Position numbers and translations under genes: made by a program | The notes under the pieces: generated by a model | What the model saw: the letters and a program-made list of their open reading frames with translations, nothing else | What the model was told of the DNA's origin: nothing | Databases searched by the model: none | Shown: in pieces, positions 8,514 through 16,027 of the stretch | Layout of the letters: every line of letters starts with the position of its first letter | How positions within the stretch are numbered: the first letter of the stretch is position 1 | Assembly (NCBI GenBank): GCA_937883755.1 | Contig: CAKZYA010000006.1 | Span: 62,001 to 126,000, forward strand | Source of the DNA: an uncultured Flammeovirgaceae bacterium | GTDB lineage: Bacteria > Bacteroidota > Bacteroidia > Cytophagales > Cyclobacteriaceae | DNA: 64,000 nucleotides | Direction of reading: 5' to 3'

Positions 8514-9392
8514 ATGCAAGTAACTTTTATTGGATTAGGCATTATGGGCAGCCGGATGGCAAAGAACCTGCTGAAGAATAATATTAAACTTACCGTTTTT
8601 AATCGCTCACCGGAGCCAGTACAAGAACTAGTTAAACAAGGCGCGAGTAGCGCTAATTCAGTAGATGAAGCAGTGGCTGAAGCTGATATTGTCATCACGA
8701 TGCTATCTTCACCCGAAGCAGTAAAGCAGGTGATGCTAGGCGATAGGGGTGGTCTGGCAAGTATGAAAGAGCGAGCCCTTTGGATTGATTGCTCAACGGT
8801 TAACCCTTCATTTTCTCGGGAAGAGAAACAGGCAGTAGATACTCAAGGAAAGCGGTTTATGGATGCCCCGGTAGCGGGATCGAAACCTCAGGCGGAGCAG
8901 GCTGAACTTATATTCTTTGTTGGTGGCGAAGAACCTGACTTATTGGAAGCTGAAGAGTTACTTCAGCTGATGGGTAAGAAAGTAATTCACGTAGGGGAAG
9001 CTAGTAAAGGTACGTCGTTCAAGATGTTGGTAAATGCGATGTTAGCGCAATCAATAGTTTTGTTTTCGGAAACACTACTGCTGGGCGAGAAGATGGGGTT
9101 GGATCAAGATTTTTTACTAAAAACAATGCCTGGCTTACCCGTGGTAGCTCCGTTTGTTCAGGCCAAAACTGATATGATTCGTTCAGGCGACTACGACACC
9201 CAATTTTCTCTGGAGCTGATGTACAAGGATTTACATCTGGCGTCAATTACCGCCTACGAATACCAACAACCATTGTATTTGGCAAACTTGACAAAGGAAT
9301 TATACGCCCATGCTACCCAAAATGGACTAGGGCGAGCTGATTTTGCGGCTATTCATCAGTTTTTGAGCGAGAAGAAGCAGCGTTATGGCTAG
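8514..9392 (+). CDS. NAD(P)-dependent beta-hydroxyacid dehydrogenase
   Basis: 292 residues, the usual length of the 3-hydroxyisobutyrate dehydrogenase / glyoxylate-succinic semialdehyde reductase family. The N-terminal Rossmann fold begins with VTFIGLGIMGSRMAKNL (dinucleotide-binding GxGxMG). DCSTVNP and DAPVAGSKPQAE are substrate-binding segments, and GTSFKMLVNAML contains the catalytic lysine. The C-terminal helical domain (KDLHLASITAYE) is intact. It oxidises or reduces a small beta-hydroxyacid in the cytoplasm; the DAPVAGSK variant resembles glyoxylate/succinic semialdehyde reductases, so aldehyde detoxification is a reasonable guess. The 3-prime end overlaps the convergent DUF6691 gene by 4 bp. 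Confidence 0.88.
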   Translation: MQVTFIGLGIMGSRMAKNLLKNNIKLTVFNRSPEPVQELVKQGASSANSVDEAVAEADIVITMLSSPEAVKQVMLGDRGGLASMKERALWIDCSTVNPSFSREEKQAVDTQGKRFMDAPVAGSKPQAEQAELIFFVGGEEPDLLEAEELLQLMGKKVIHVGEASKGTSFKMLVNAMLAQSIVLFSETLLLGEKMGLDQDFLLKTMPGLPVVAPFVQAKTDMIRSGDYDTQFSLELMYKDLHLASITAYEYQQPLYLANLTKELYAHATQNGLGRADFAAIHQFLSEKKQRYG

Positions 9393-9802
9393 TGCGGTAA
9401 CTTGTCTCGGAGCAATCCATAAACATAAGTGCCTAGTACCGCAGAAAGAATCATGATGATGACTATGGTCATCCCGCTGCCTAGCAAAATGAACATGGGA
9501 CCAGGACAGGCGCCCGTCAACGCCCAGCCTAAACCAAAAATAATCCCCCCAAACAGGTACCTAGGGCTACTGCGCTGCTTAGGGCTAATCACAATGGGTC
9601 GATTGTCAATTGACTTTATATTGAAGCGTTTGATCAATTGGATCAGAACAATACCAATAAGTACTGAAGACCCAATCACCCCGTACATATGAAACGACTG
9701 AAACCGGAACATTTCGTAGATGCGATACCAGGAGATGACTTCTGCTTTCGCTAACGTAATTCCAAAGATGACTCCGACGAATAAATATTTTAAGAATTTC
9801 AA
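9389..9802 (-). CDS. YeeE/YedE-type half transporter (DUF6691)
   Basis: 137 residues with about four membrane helices. The sequence GLGWALTGACPGPMFILLG holds the conserved cysteine motif of YeeE/YedE (TsuA-like) proteins, which in characterised members carry thiosulfate across the membrane. It is half the size of a full TsuA, and the neighbour 13 bp upstream supplies the other half with its own cysteine motif (GGCTSGHAISG). The pair therefore probably assembles into one thiosulfate or sulfane-sulfur importer in the inner membrane. Second gene of the operon transcribed from the 10446 operator. Substrate inferred from family and neighbours. Confidence 0.85.
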   Translation of the reverse strand: MKFLKYLFVGVIFGITLAKAEVISWYRIYEMFRFQSFHMYGVIGSSVLIGIVLIQLIKRFNIKSIDNRPIVISPKQRSSPRYLFGGIIFGLGWALTGACPGPMFILLGSGMTIVIIMILSAVLGTYVYGLLRDKLPH

Positions 9803-9815
9803 ATTACTGCTCTAG

Positions 9816-10382
9816 TTAGATGGTAAGTAAATAGGGAAGGATGAAGTACGTGGCTACCAGTCCGCCAATGAAAAATCCGATAACTGCTACCAGCGAAGGA
9901 AATTGTAAATCTGATAGACCACTGATAGCGTGCCCCGACGTACACCCACCAGCGTAGCGAGTTCCAAATCCGACCAGAAAACCACCTACTACTATCATAA
10001 TAATTCCTTTTACCGTAAGCAGAGCCTCCCAGGTGAAAATATCAGCAGGAAGTACGCTTTCGCCTGGGTTCTTTATACCTAACTCTTGTAGTTCAGTGAC
10101 GGTAGCTTGAGAAATATGGACTTGTTGGCCAGGCATGAAATATTTGTAGGTAATGGCTCCACCAATCATCATTCCTGCCGCAAAGACTAAGTTCCAAACT
10201 TGTTTTCGCCAGTTAAAGTTGAAAAATGCACTCTGTCGCCCAGCTCCAGCAATAGAGCACATAGTTCGTAGGTTGGCTGAAATCCCAAAGCTGTTGCCAA
10301 ACCATAGTAGAGCAAACATAATTGATGCAATGATAGGCCCCGCTACATACCACGGCCAGGGTTGACTAATAAATTCAATCAT
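9816..10382 (-). CDS. YeeE/YedE family thiosulfate-type transporter subunit
   Basis: 188 residues with five or so membrane helices. RYAGGCTSGHAISGLSDLQFPS is the diagnostic cysteine motif of the YeeE/YedE family. A periplasmic-looking loop (HISQATVTELQELGIKNPGE) separates the first and later helices. With the DUF6691 gene 13 bp downstream it forms a two-subunit importer, probably for thiosulfate or related sulfur compounds. The ATG at 10382 lies 63 bp downstream of the GTAAC-N4-GTTAC palindrome shared with the rhodanese and SulP genes, which places it in the same predicted Crp/Fnr regulon. Confidence 0.87.
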   Translation of the reverse strand: MIEFISQPWPWYVAGPIIASIMFALLWFGNSFGISANLRTMCSIAGAGRQSAFFNFNWRKQVWNLVFAAGMMIGGAITYKYFMPGQQVHISQATVTELQELGIKNPGESVLPADIFTWEALLTVKGIIMIVVGGFLVGFGTRYAGGCTSGHAISGLSDLQFPSLVAVIGFFIGGLVATYFILPYLLTI

Positions 10383-10445
10383 CTTACGTCTCGAAAATCA
10401 TTATTAATTAAAGCATAAAAGTATGCTTATCCGAAGAGAGATCTT

Positions 10446-10459
10446 GTAACAATTGTTAC
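10446..10459 (-). promoter_or_regulatory. Predicted Crp/Fnr operator upstream of the YeeE/YedE operon
   Basis: GTAACAATTGTTAC is a perfect 14-bp palindrome, here symmetric through the spacer too. Exactly 22 nt downstream on the minus strand lies TACTTTTA (10416-10423), close to the Bacteroidota minus-7 element TAnnTTTG. The same palindrome plus 22-nt spacing recurs before two other sulfur genes. The operator centre would fall close to -41.5, the class II activator position for Crp/Fnr proteins (inference). Confidence 0.75.
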
Positions 10460-10483
10460 TTAGAAAAGAGGAGGAAGAATAGT

Positions 10484-10526
10484 AAAAAAATAAGTGATTA
10501 GACTACAAACGTTGGTGCTTGTAGCC
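10484..10526 (-). terminator. Terminator downstream of the MBL-rhodanese gene
   Basis: Read on the minus strand, CTACAA (rc of 10519-10524) pairs with TTGTAG (rc of 10503-10508) around a 10-nt loop, followed a few bases later by TTATTTTTTTAC. A short stem with a T-tract at the right place after the 10589 stop codon, before the next operator. Confidence 0.5.
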
Positions 10527-10588
10527 TAACCATCTTTTACTAACGGTTCATCTATGTTACACCGTATCCGCCTGAGTTCTTAGCCGAC

Positions 10589-12001
10589 TTACTGTTTTAA
10601 TGCAGTCGGACATACGTAATCAGTACGGGGAATATCGGTTTCTTTAATGGCCTTGAATCCTCCGGCAATATCAGTCACCTGGTGATATCCGCGTGATTTG
10701 AGAATAGAAGCGGTAATCATTGAGCGGTAACCTCCGGCACAGTGCAGATAGTAGTGCTCTTGCTGATCTACTTCATCCATATTCTCACTGATAAAATCTA
10801 ACGGAAGATTAACCGCCTTCTCTAGGTGCTCGGCGTCGTATTCCGTTGGTTTCCGAACGTCTAACACGTTCAATTTTTCCGATTTTAACTTTTCAGCCAG
10901 TTGATCGGCACTGATCGACGTAACCTGATCCGTTTCTCGCCCGGCAGCTTTCCAGGCATCAATGCCTCCTTTTAGGTAGCCTAGCGTATTATCGTAGCCA
11001 ACCCGAGAAAGACGAGTAACTACTTCTTCTTCTCTTCCCGGATCAGCAACGAAGATGATAGGCTGCTGAAGGTCAGGAATTAGGGCGCCTACCCAAGGGG
11101 CAAAGCTACCATCAATACCGATAAAAATGGCATTAGGGATATGATCTTGGGCGAAAGCCTGAGGAGATCTTGTATCTAGCACTAATGCACCTTCGTGATT
11201 AGCCATTGCTTCAAACGTATCAACATCCAGTGGGATATTACCTTTCTCAAGTATTTTATCTAAGCCAATTGCACCCGATTTATTCATGGCCACGTTCTGA
11301 GCAAAGTACTGAGGCGGAGGCAGTAATCCTTCGGTCACTTCCTGAATGAACTCTTCTTTAGTCATATTCGCCCGAAGCGCGTAATTTGTTTTCTTTTGTC
11401 TACCTAGCGTATCATTAGTCTCTGAGCTCATATTTTTTCCGCAAGCTGAGCCAGCACCGTGAGCCGGATACACAATAACATCATCGGGCAGTGTCATAAT
11501 TTTACTGCGAAGACTATCGTAGAGATAACCCGCCAAATCGTTTTTGGTCAATGTGCCCTTTTGAGCTAAATCAGGTCGGCCAACATCACCGATGAACAAC
11601 GTATCACCACTGAAAATAGCCTGTTCTTTGCCATTCTCATCTATCAGAAGGTAGGTGGCACTTTCCATCGTATGTCCTGGGGTGTGTAGCACCTTAATTT
11701 GCACATTACCCAATTGAAATACTTCACCGTCTTCTGCCTCATGAATATCATATTCTGCTTTGGCACCCGGCCCGTAAATAATCGTAGCTCCCGTTTTAGC
11801 CGCTAAATCGACGTGCCCCGATACAAAATCAGCGTGGAAGTGAGTCTCAAAAATATACTTGATTTGAGCGTCCTCCTTTTTTGCTTTGTCAATGTAGGGT
11901 TGCGATTCGCGAAGTGGATCAATAATCGCTGCTTCTCCTTCACTTTCAATGTAGTAGGCTCCTTGAGCTAGGCAACCGGTATAAATCTGTTCTATTTTCA
12001 T
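10589..12001 (-). CDS. MBL-fold hydrolase with two rhodanese domains (persulfide-handling)
   Basis: 470 residues. Residues 1 to about 210 are a metallo-beta-lactamase fold of the persulfide-dioxygenase/CstB type, with ETHFHADFVSGH and LHTPGHTMES as metal-site segments and FSGDTLFIGDVGRPDL further on. The fifth motif position after HADx is Phe, not His. Two rhodanese domains follow. The first (about 265-355) has VADPGREEE where an active-site cysteine loop should be and is probably inactive. The second (about 370-460) has HCAGGYRS, a normal catalytic loop. The likely role is oxidation or transfer of sulfane sulfur from persulfides, protecting against sulfide. Single-gene unit with its own operator 47 bp upstream and a terminator downstream. 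Substrate not provable from sequence. Confidence 0.88.
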   Translation of the reverse strand: MKIEQIYTGCLAQGAYYIESEGEAAIIDPLRESQPYIDKAKKEDAQIKYIFETHFHADFVSGHVDLAAKTGATIIYGPGAKAEYDIHEAEDGEVFQLGNVQIKVLHTPGHTMESATYLLIDENGKEQAIFSGDTLFIGDVGRPDLAQKGTLTKNDLAGYLYDSLRSKIMTLPDDVIVYPAHGAGSACGKNMSSETNDTLGRQKKTNYALRANMTKEEFIQEVTEGLLPPPQYFAQNVAMNKSGAIGLDKILEKGNIPLDVDTFEAMANHEGALVLDTRSPQAFAQDHIPNAIFIGIDGSFAPWVGALIPDLQQPIIFVADPGREEEVVTRLSRVGYDNTLGYLKGGIDAWKAAGRETDQVTSISADQLAEKLKSEKLNVLDVRKPTEYDAEHLEKAVNLPLDFISENMDEVDQQEHYYLHCAGGYRSMITASILKSRGYHQVTDIAGGFKAIKETDIPRTDYVCPTALKQ

Positions 12002-12048
12002 ATTAATTGGCTTTTTTATAATACTACGAATATAATACTGCGATGGGC

Positions 12049-12062
12049 GTAACCTTTGTTAC
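12049..12062 (-). promoter_or_regulatory. Predicted Crp/Fnr operator upstream of the MBL-rhodanese gene
   Basis: GTAACCTTTGTTAC has perfect GTAAC/GTTAC arms. On the minus strand it is followed after exactly 22 nt by TAGTATTA (12019-12026), a weak minus-7-like element. It lies 47 bp before the start codon, nearly the same as in front of sulP. Confidence 0.75.
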
Positions 12063-12070
12063 ACTACGCG

Positions 12071-13804
12071 TCAAATTTTATTTTTTATAGCTACCCCATG
12101 CTGAAGGGCAAGGTCTCGGTACTGATAATCTCCATCAGGTGAGGCATTGACGGCATCGTTCAGGGTTAAATAAATATTTTCTTCACCAATGATACCAAGT
12201 AGCCCAGTTCGATGTAATGTATCTCTTACTGGGCCGATTACATCACTTAACAATAATTGAATATTCTTTTCTTGAAATGTACCCAGCAGATCGGAGATGC
12301 CTTGGGCAGCGGAAGCATCAATCTGACTAACTGCCGATGCATCCAAAATCACCTGCTTAATTTTATCATTTTCTTCTAGTAGTGCCTCAATATAATCTTT
12401 AATATTTTGGATATTGATGAATGTTAGCGGAGCATCAATTCTAAGAATCGCCCGGTTATCCCAGACCTCCAGATCACGAAACCGCTTAATATTTCTAAAT
12501 TCACTCTGCCCTTTCAAGCGCCCAAGCTGAGCAATGTGCGGATACGCGGCTCGGTAGAGCAGAATGAGAATGGATAGCACCACTCCCGATACAATTCCGG
12601 GAACCATACCGAAAGTTATGGTAGCAAAAAAGGTAACCATGAGCAGCCCAAACTCAATTTTGTTCTCACGCCACAGCTTTTTTACGTATCTGAAGTCAAT
12701 CAATCCGGCTACGGCTACCATAATTACTGAGGCGAGAATAGCAGTAGGCAAATAATAGAATAGAGGCGTGAGGAACAACAGTGTTAGACCAATTAGTGTT
12801 GCGCTAAAAATTGATGCTAACGGAGTGTGGGCTCCCGATTGATGATTAACTGCCGAGCGGGAAAACCCTCCGGTTACCGGATACGACTGAAACAAAGAAC
12901 CAATCAGGTTAGCTGCTCCCAATCCAATGAGCTCCTGGTTAGCGATTACTTTATGATTTTTCTGCTTGGCTTCAATGGCCTTGGCTACGGAAAATGCCTC
13001 CATAAATGCCACCACCGAAATAGTTAACGCGAGCGGAATCAACTCGCTTATTTTACCCAATTCGAACTGTGGCCACTGAAAAGATGGCAATCCTTTGGGA
13101 ATACTTTCTACGATATTCACTCCAGCACTATGTAGCTGAAAAAAGTATACGATAGCGGTACCGGCAGCCACTGCGATAAGTGCACCCGGTATATTGTTAT
13201 GAATTTTCTTGGCACCTTTAATTACTACGATACCGCCAATGCCTATAAATAGCGTTATCAAATGCGTTTCGTCTATTTTTTGTACGGCACTCCAAAGTAT
13301 CTCGTACACCTTATTACTCTTTTCAATCTCAGTTCCGAGTAAGTATTTCAGTTGGTTAATCCCGATGATTAGTGCGGCGGCGGAAGTGAAGCCACTGATT
13401 ACTGGTTTAGACAATAAGTTAGTAATGAAGCCCATGCGGAAAACTCCAAGTAACAACTGAAACGCTCCCATAAAAAACGCTAACAAAATGGCAAAGCCAA
13501 TGTAAGCGTCAGTGCCTTCGGTAGCTAGCACCGAAACTCCGGCGGCTACCAGTAGTGAGTCCATAGCCACCGGTGCTACCGATAATTGCCGCGACGTACC
13601 GAAAATAGCGTAGATAATCTGAGGGACAATGGAAGCATAAAGCCCATACACCGGAGGTAACCCGGCGATTAAGGCGTAAGCCATACCCTGAGGAATCAGC
13701 ATAATACCTACAGTCAGGCCAGCAAACAAGTCACCGGGCAAGTAAGCACGCTGGTAGTTAGCTAACCATTGGGTTATGGGGAATGTCTTCTGAACAATAT
13801 TCAT
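12071..13804 (-). CDS. SulP-family anion transporter with STAS domain
   Basis: A full-length SulP protein: ten or more membrane helices starting with the family signature FAGLTVGIMLIPQGMAYALI and PVYGLYASIVP, then a cytoplasmic STAS domain (about 445-560, VILDASAVSQIDASAAQGI). The family carries sulfate, bicarbonate or other anions; here the sulfur neighbours favour sulfate or a related oxyanion. The track ORF starts at 13837, but I choose the ATG at 13804 (residue 12, MNIVQKTFPITQW). This puts the operator 46 bp upstream, matching the 47 bp of the MBL gene; the longer start would leave only 13 bp and place the promoter element inside the gene. Confidence 0.9.
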   Translation of the reverse strand: MNIVQKTFPITQWLANYQRAYLPGDLFAGLTVGIMLIPQGMAYALIAGLPPVYGLYASIVPQIIYAIFGTSRQLSVAPVAMDSLLVAAGVSVLATEGTDAYIGFAILLAFFMGAFQLLLGVFRMGFITNLLSKPVISGFTSAAALIIGINQLKYLLGTEIEKSNKVYEILWSAVQKIDETHLITLFIGIGGIVVIKGAKKIHNNIPGALIAVAAGTAIVYFFQLHSAGVNIVESIPKGLPSFQWPQFELGKISELIPLALTISVVAFMEAFSVAKAIEAKQKNHKVIANQELIGLGAANLIGSLFQSYPVTGGFSRSAVNHQSGAHTPLASIFSATLIGLTLLFLTPLFYYLPTAILASVIMVAVAGLIDFRYVKKLWRENKIEFGLLMVTFFATITFGMVPGIVSGVVLSILILLYRAAYPHIAQLGRLKGQSEFRNIKRFRDLEVWDNRAILRIDAPLTFINIQNIKDYIEALLEENDKIKQVILDASAVSQIDASAAQGISDLLGTFQEKNIQLLLSDVIGPVRDTLHRTGLLGIIGEENIYLTLNDAVNASPDGDYQYRDLALQHGVAIKNKI

Positions 13805-13850
13805 AGTGTAACCGAATACTTCAAAATACGAAATCATAACACTATTCGGC

Positions 13851-13864
13851 GTAACTATTGTTAC
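13851..13864 (-). promoter_or_regulatory. Predicted Crp/Fnr operator upstream of sulP
   Basis: GTAACTATTGTTAC sits between the regulator stop codon (13871) and sulP. TATTTTGA (13821-13828) follows after exactly 22 nt on the minus strand. Third member of the set. It supports both the regulon and the shorter sulP start. Confidence 0.78.
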
Positions 13865-13870
13865 AGAGGC

Positions 13871-14512
13871 TTACAAAATATCAATACGGTTGCGGTATTG
13901 CTCAATCCTACCTTCCTTCTCTAGTTTCTTTAACAAGCGGGATATTACTACCCGCGAGGTATTTAGCTCATTGGCAATCTGCTGGTGGGTTTTGTGAATC
14001 TCGAAGGAGCCGGTTGCTTGCTGGGTGTCTAGTAGGTACTTGTACAACCGTTCGTCCATATGGTGAAAGACTACGCTATCAATGGCGTTGAGCAGCTCGT
14101 CAAACCGGGTTTGGTACGCCTGGAAAACATACTTCTTAAACGATTGGTACTTAGATATCCACGGATCGATGTAGGACATGGGGATCATCCACAGTAGGGA
14201 GTCCTCTTCGGCTACTACTTTAAACGTAGATATTTTGCCTTCCAGACAGCAAGTGATGGACATCGCACAGGTTTCACCGCCTTCAAGATAGTACAAGAAA
14301 ACTTCCTGCCCATTAGCGTCCTGGCGCATTACCTTCAGTAAACCGTTCAGCACTAATGGTATCTCATCACTCGAGTTACCGGGGCTTATCACTGTCTGCC
14401 CTTCCTTGGTTTTTCTAAGGCGACCGATTATCTGTATTTCTTCAATGAGCTTAGGCTCTAGGTTAGCCCTTCTCAGTACAGTATCTACTAATTCATTTGT
14501 AAGTGTAGCCAT
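13871..14512 (-). CDS. Crp/Fnr-family transcriptional regulator of the sulfur cassette
   Basis: 213 residues. Residues 25-120 form a cyclic-nucleotide-binding-like beta-roll, and the C-terminus carries a winged helix-turn-helix (THQQIANELNTSRVVISRLL). The phosphate-binding cassette of true cAMP receptors (GEhxGExxL...R.A) is not seen; instead GGETCAMSITCC places three cysteines (82, 88, 89) at that spot. These could sense persulfide or redox state, an inference from position and context. It is the only regulator in the cassette and sits first in the run, immediately upstream of sulP, so it is the obvious candidate to bind the three GTAAC-N4-GTTAC sites. I see no such palindrome before its own start. 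Confidence 0.85.
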   Translation of the reverse strand: MATLTNELVDTVLRRANLEPKLIEEIQIIGRLRKTKEGQTVISPGNSSDEIPLVLNGLLKVMRQDANGQEVFLYYLEGGETCAMSITCCLEGKISTFKVVAEEDSLLWMIPMSYIDPWISKYQSFKKYVFQAYQTRFDELLNAIDSVVFHHMDERLYKYLLDTQQATGSFEIHKTHQQIANELNTSRVVISRLLKKLEKEGRIEQYRNRIDIL

Positions 14513-14553
14513 CTTTTACGTTTTAACTCACTGAGAACGTATCAGTCTGGTTT

Positions 14554-15339
14554 CTAGTTACGTACTGAACCAATAAACGCCGTAATATCCTTTTCCAGAT
14601 CTTGGCTTTCGGCTAGGGTTTTGATAAAAGCACTGCCAATAATGGCTCCCTGAGCGTATTGGCAGGTCTGACTGAAAGTTTCGTGGTTAGAGATACCAAA
14701 GCCAATTAGCTGCGGATGATGCAACTGCATAGCCTGAATGCGATTAAAGTAGGTAATCTGCTCTTTAGTAATACTCCCCCGCGCTCCGGTGATACTGGCG
14801 GATGAGACCATGTAAATAAATCCGTGCGAATGCTCATCAATCAGTCGGATGCGCTCTTCGGATGTTTGGGGAGTGATTAAAAAGATGTTGTACAGCCCGT
14901 AGGATTCAAACATGGTTTTGTACTCCTCCAAATAGGCTTGCATAGGTAGGTCGGGAATAATTAGCGCATCGATGCCTATTTCTTGACACTGCTCACAAAA
15001 CTTTTCCACTCCGTACTGAATCACTGGATTTAAATAACCCATCAGGATAAGCGGAATATCTACCTTCTGCCGGATGTCTTGTAATTGTTGCAACAGCACC
15101 TTAATACTCATTCCATTGTCCAGCGCCTGCTGGCTACTATCCTGAATAGTGGGGCCATCAGCTAAAGGATCAGAATACGGCATCCCGATCTCGATCAGAT
15201 CGGCACCCGCTTGTTGCAGATACTCAGCAATGCTAACGGTATCGTCTAACTGAGGAAACCCAGCAGTATAGTAAACGGAAAGTATCTTTTCCTTCTTCTG
15301 CTGAAAAAGCTGATCTATTCGGTGAGTGGTTTGAAGCAT
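14554..15339 (-). CDS. trpA: Tryptophan synthase alpha subunit
   Basis: 261 residues, the usual TrpA length, cleaving indole-3-glycerol phosphate to indole for TrpB. LIEIGMPYSDPLADGPTIQ contains the catalytic Glu and Asp region, ALIIPDLPMQAYLEE follows the barrel order, and VSSASITGARG and IGFGISNHET are the phosphate-binding loops. It functions with trpB (19278-20486), but in this genome five unrelated genes lie between them, so the two subunits are probably made from separate transcripts. A TATCAATTTTCAA-type repeat sits just upstream of the start. Confidence 0.97.
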   Translation of the reverse strand: MLQTTHRIDQLFQQKKEKILSVYYTAGFPQLDDTVSIAEYLQQAGADLIEIGMPYSDPLADGPTIQDSSQQALDNGMSIKVLLQQLQDIRQKVDIPLILMGYLNPVIQYGVEKFCEQCQEIGIDALIIPDLPMQAYLEEYKTMFESYGLYNIFLITPQTSEERIRLIDEHSHGFIYMVSSASITGARGSITKEQITYFNRIQAMQLHHPQLIGFGISNHETFSQTCQYAQGAIIGSAFIKTLAESQDLEKDITAFIGSVRN

Positions 15340-15345
15340 AGTTAT

Positions 15346-15379
15346 CTAATTGAAAGTTGAAAATGCATAGTTAATAATG
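15346..15379 (-). repeat. TATCAATTTTCAA leader repeat, copy 2 (trpA)
   Basis: On the minus strand the sequence before trpA contains AACTATGCATTTTCAACTTT and then CAATTAG, ending six bases before the ATG. It is a diverged member of the repeat family seen upstream of ispF, thyA and others, in the same orientation relative to the gene. Confidence 0.45.
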
Positions 15380-15437
15380 TGTAGTGTGTGGGGCAACCCG
15401 TGCAATAAAAATTGGCTTGTTTGTTGGATTTAGAGCT

Positions 15438-15944
15438 TTATGACGTTATTGTAGCATTTTCAATTTCCTCTTTAAGGTATCTGCCGAAAAACTCCGCATC
15501 TTGTCGTATTTGCCAAATGAAATAAAGTAAAAACATTACAAATCCTATCGGAAAAATCAGAGTTGAGCTATCGTCATATTTAATGTAGACATAGATTGCA
15601 ATAACCATCCAAATAGGGATTCCAATTAACATGAGGTTCTTTATCTGGGATTTCAAGCTAACCCATAGGTTAATTTTTAGGAGGTTGTTCTCTAATTCAT
15701 AATCACCTGAAATCAGGCTAAAATCTAAGAGAGAAGGCTTAAATTCGCTCTTATAGAAAAGCTTATTTTTCTTCTCTATCCAAAAAGTCTTATTCTTGAG
15801 TTCGCCATACAGGTGTTTGTCAGTCGAGTCAAAAATATTTCCCGAAGAATTTGGGGAGTCAACTTTGTTACGAAACCAATGAATAAATTGGCTTTCATTA
15901 GATTTTAGCTCGATCAGTAAGTATTTTGTGAAGCTCAAGTTCAT
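15438..15944 (-). CDS. Hypothetical two-TM membrane protein
   Basis: 168 residues, family not recognised. A soluble N-terminal half of about 100 residues (many Lys, Asn and Ser; KNKTFWIEKKNKLFYKS) precedes two adjacent membrane helices (LMLIGIPIWMVIAIYVYI and LIFPIGFVMFLLYFIWQI) and a short charged tail. No signal peptide. Base composition is more A+T-rich than the flanking genes. Lies in the segment separating trpB from trpA; function unknown. Confidence 0.6.
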   Translation of the reverse strand: MNLSFTKYLLIELKSNESQFIHWFRNKVDSPNSSGNIFDSTDKHLYGELKNKTFWIEKKNKLFYKSEFKPSLLDFSLISGDYELENNLLKINLWVSLKSQIKNLMLIGIPIWMVIAIYVYIKYDDSSTLIFPIGFVMFLLYFIWQIRQDAEFFGRYLKEEIENATITS

Positions 15945-16027
15945 AACTATATACCCTGTAGCAGTAGATAGTAGCTCATTGTCAGTTGGTAAATCTTTCT
16001 ACATTATTTTTTAAATGCCATAAGAGA

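Noticed and set aside
10730-11010. First rhodanese domain of the MBL protein as an active sulfurtransferase
   Set aside because: The position of its catalytic loop reads VADPGREEE without cysteine; only the second domain (HCAGGYRS) is intact.
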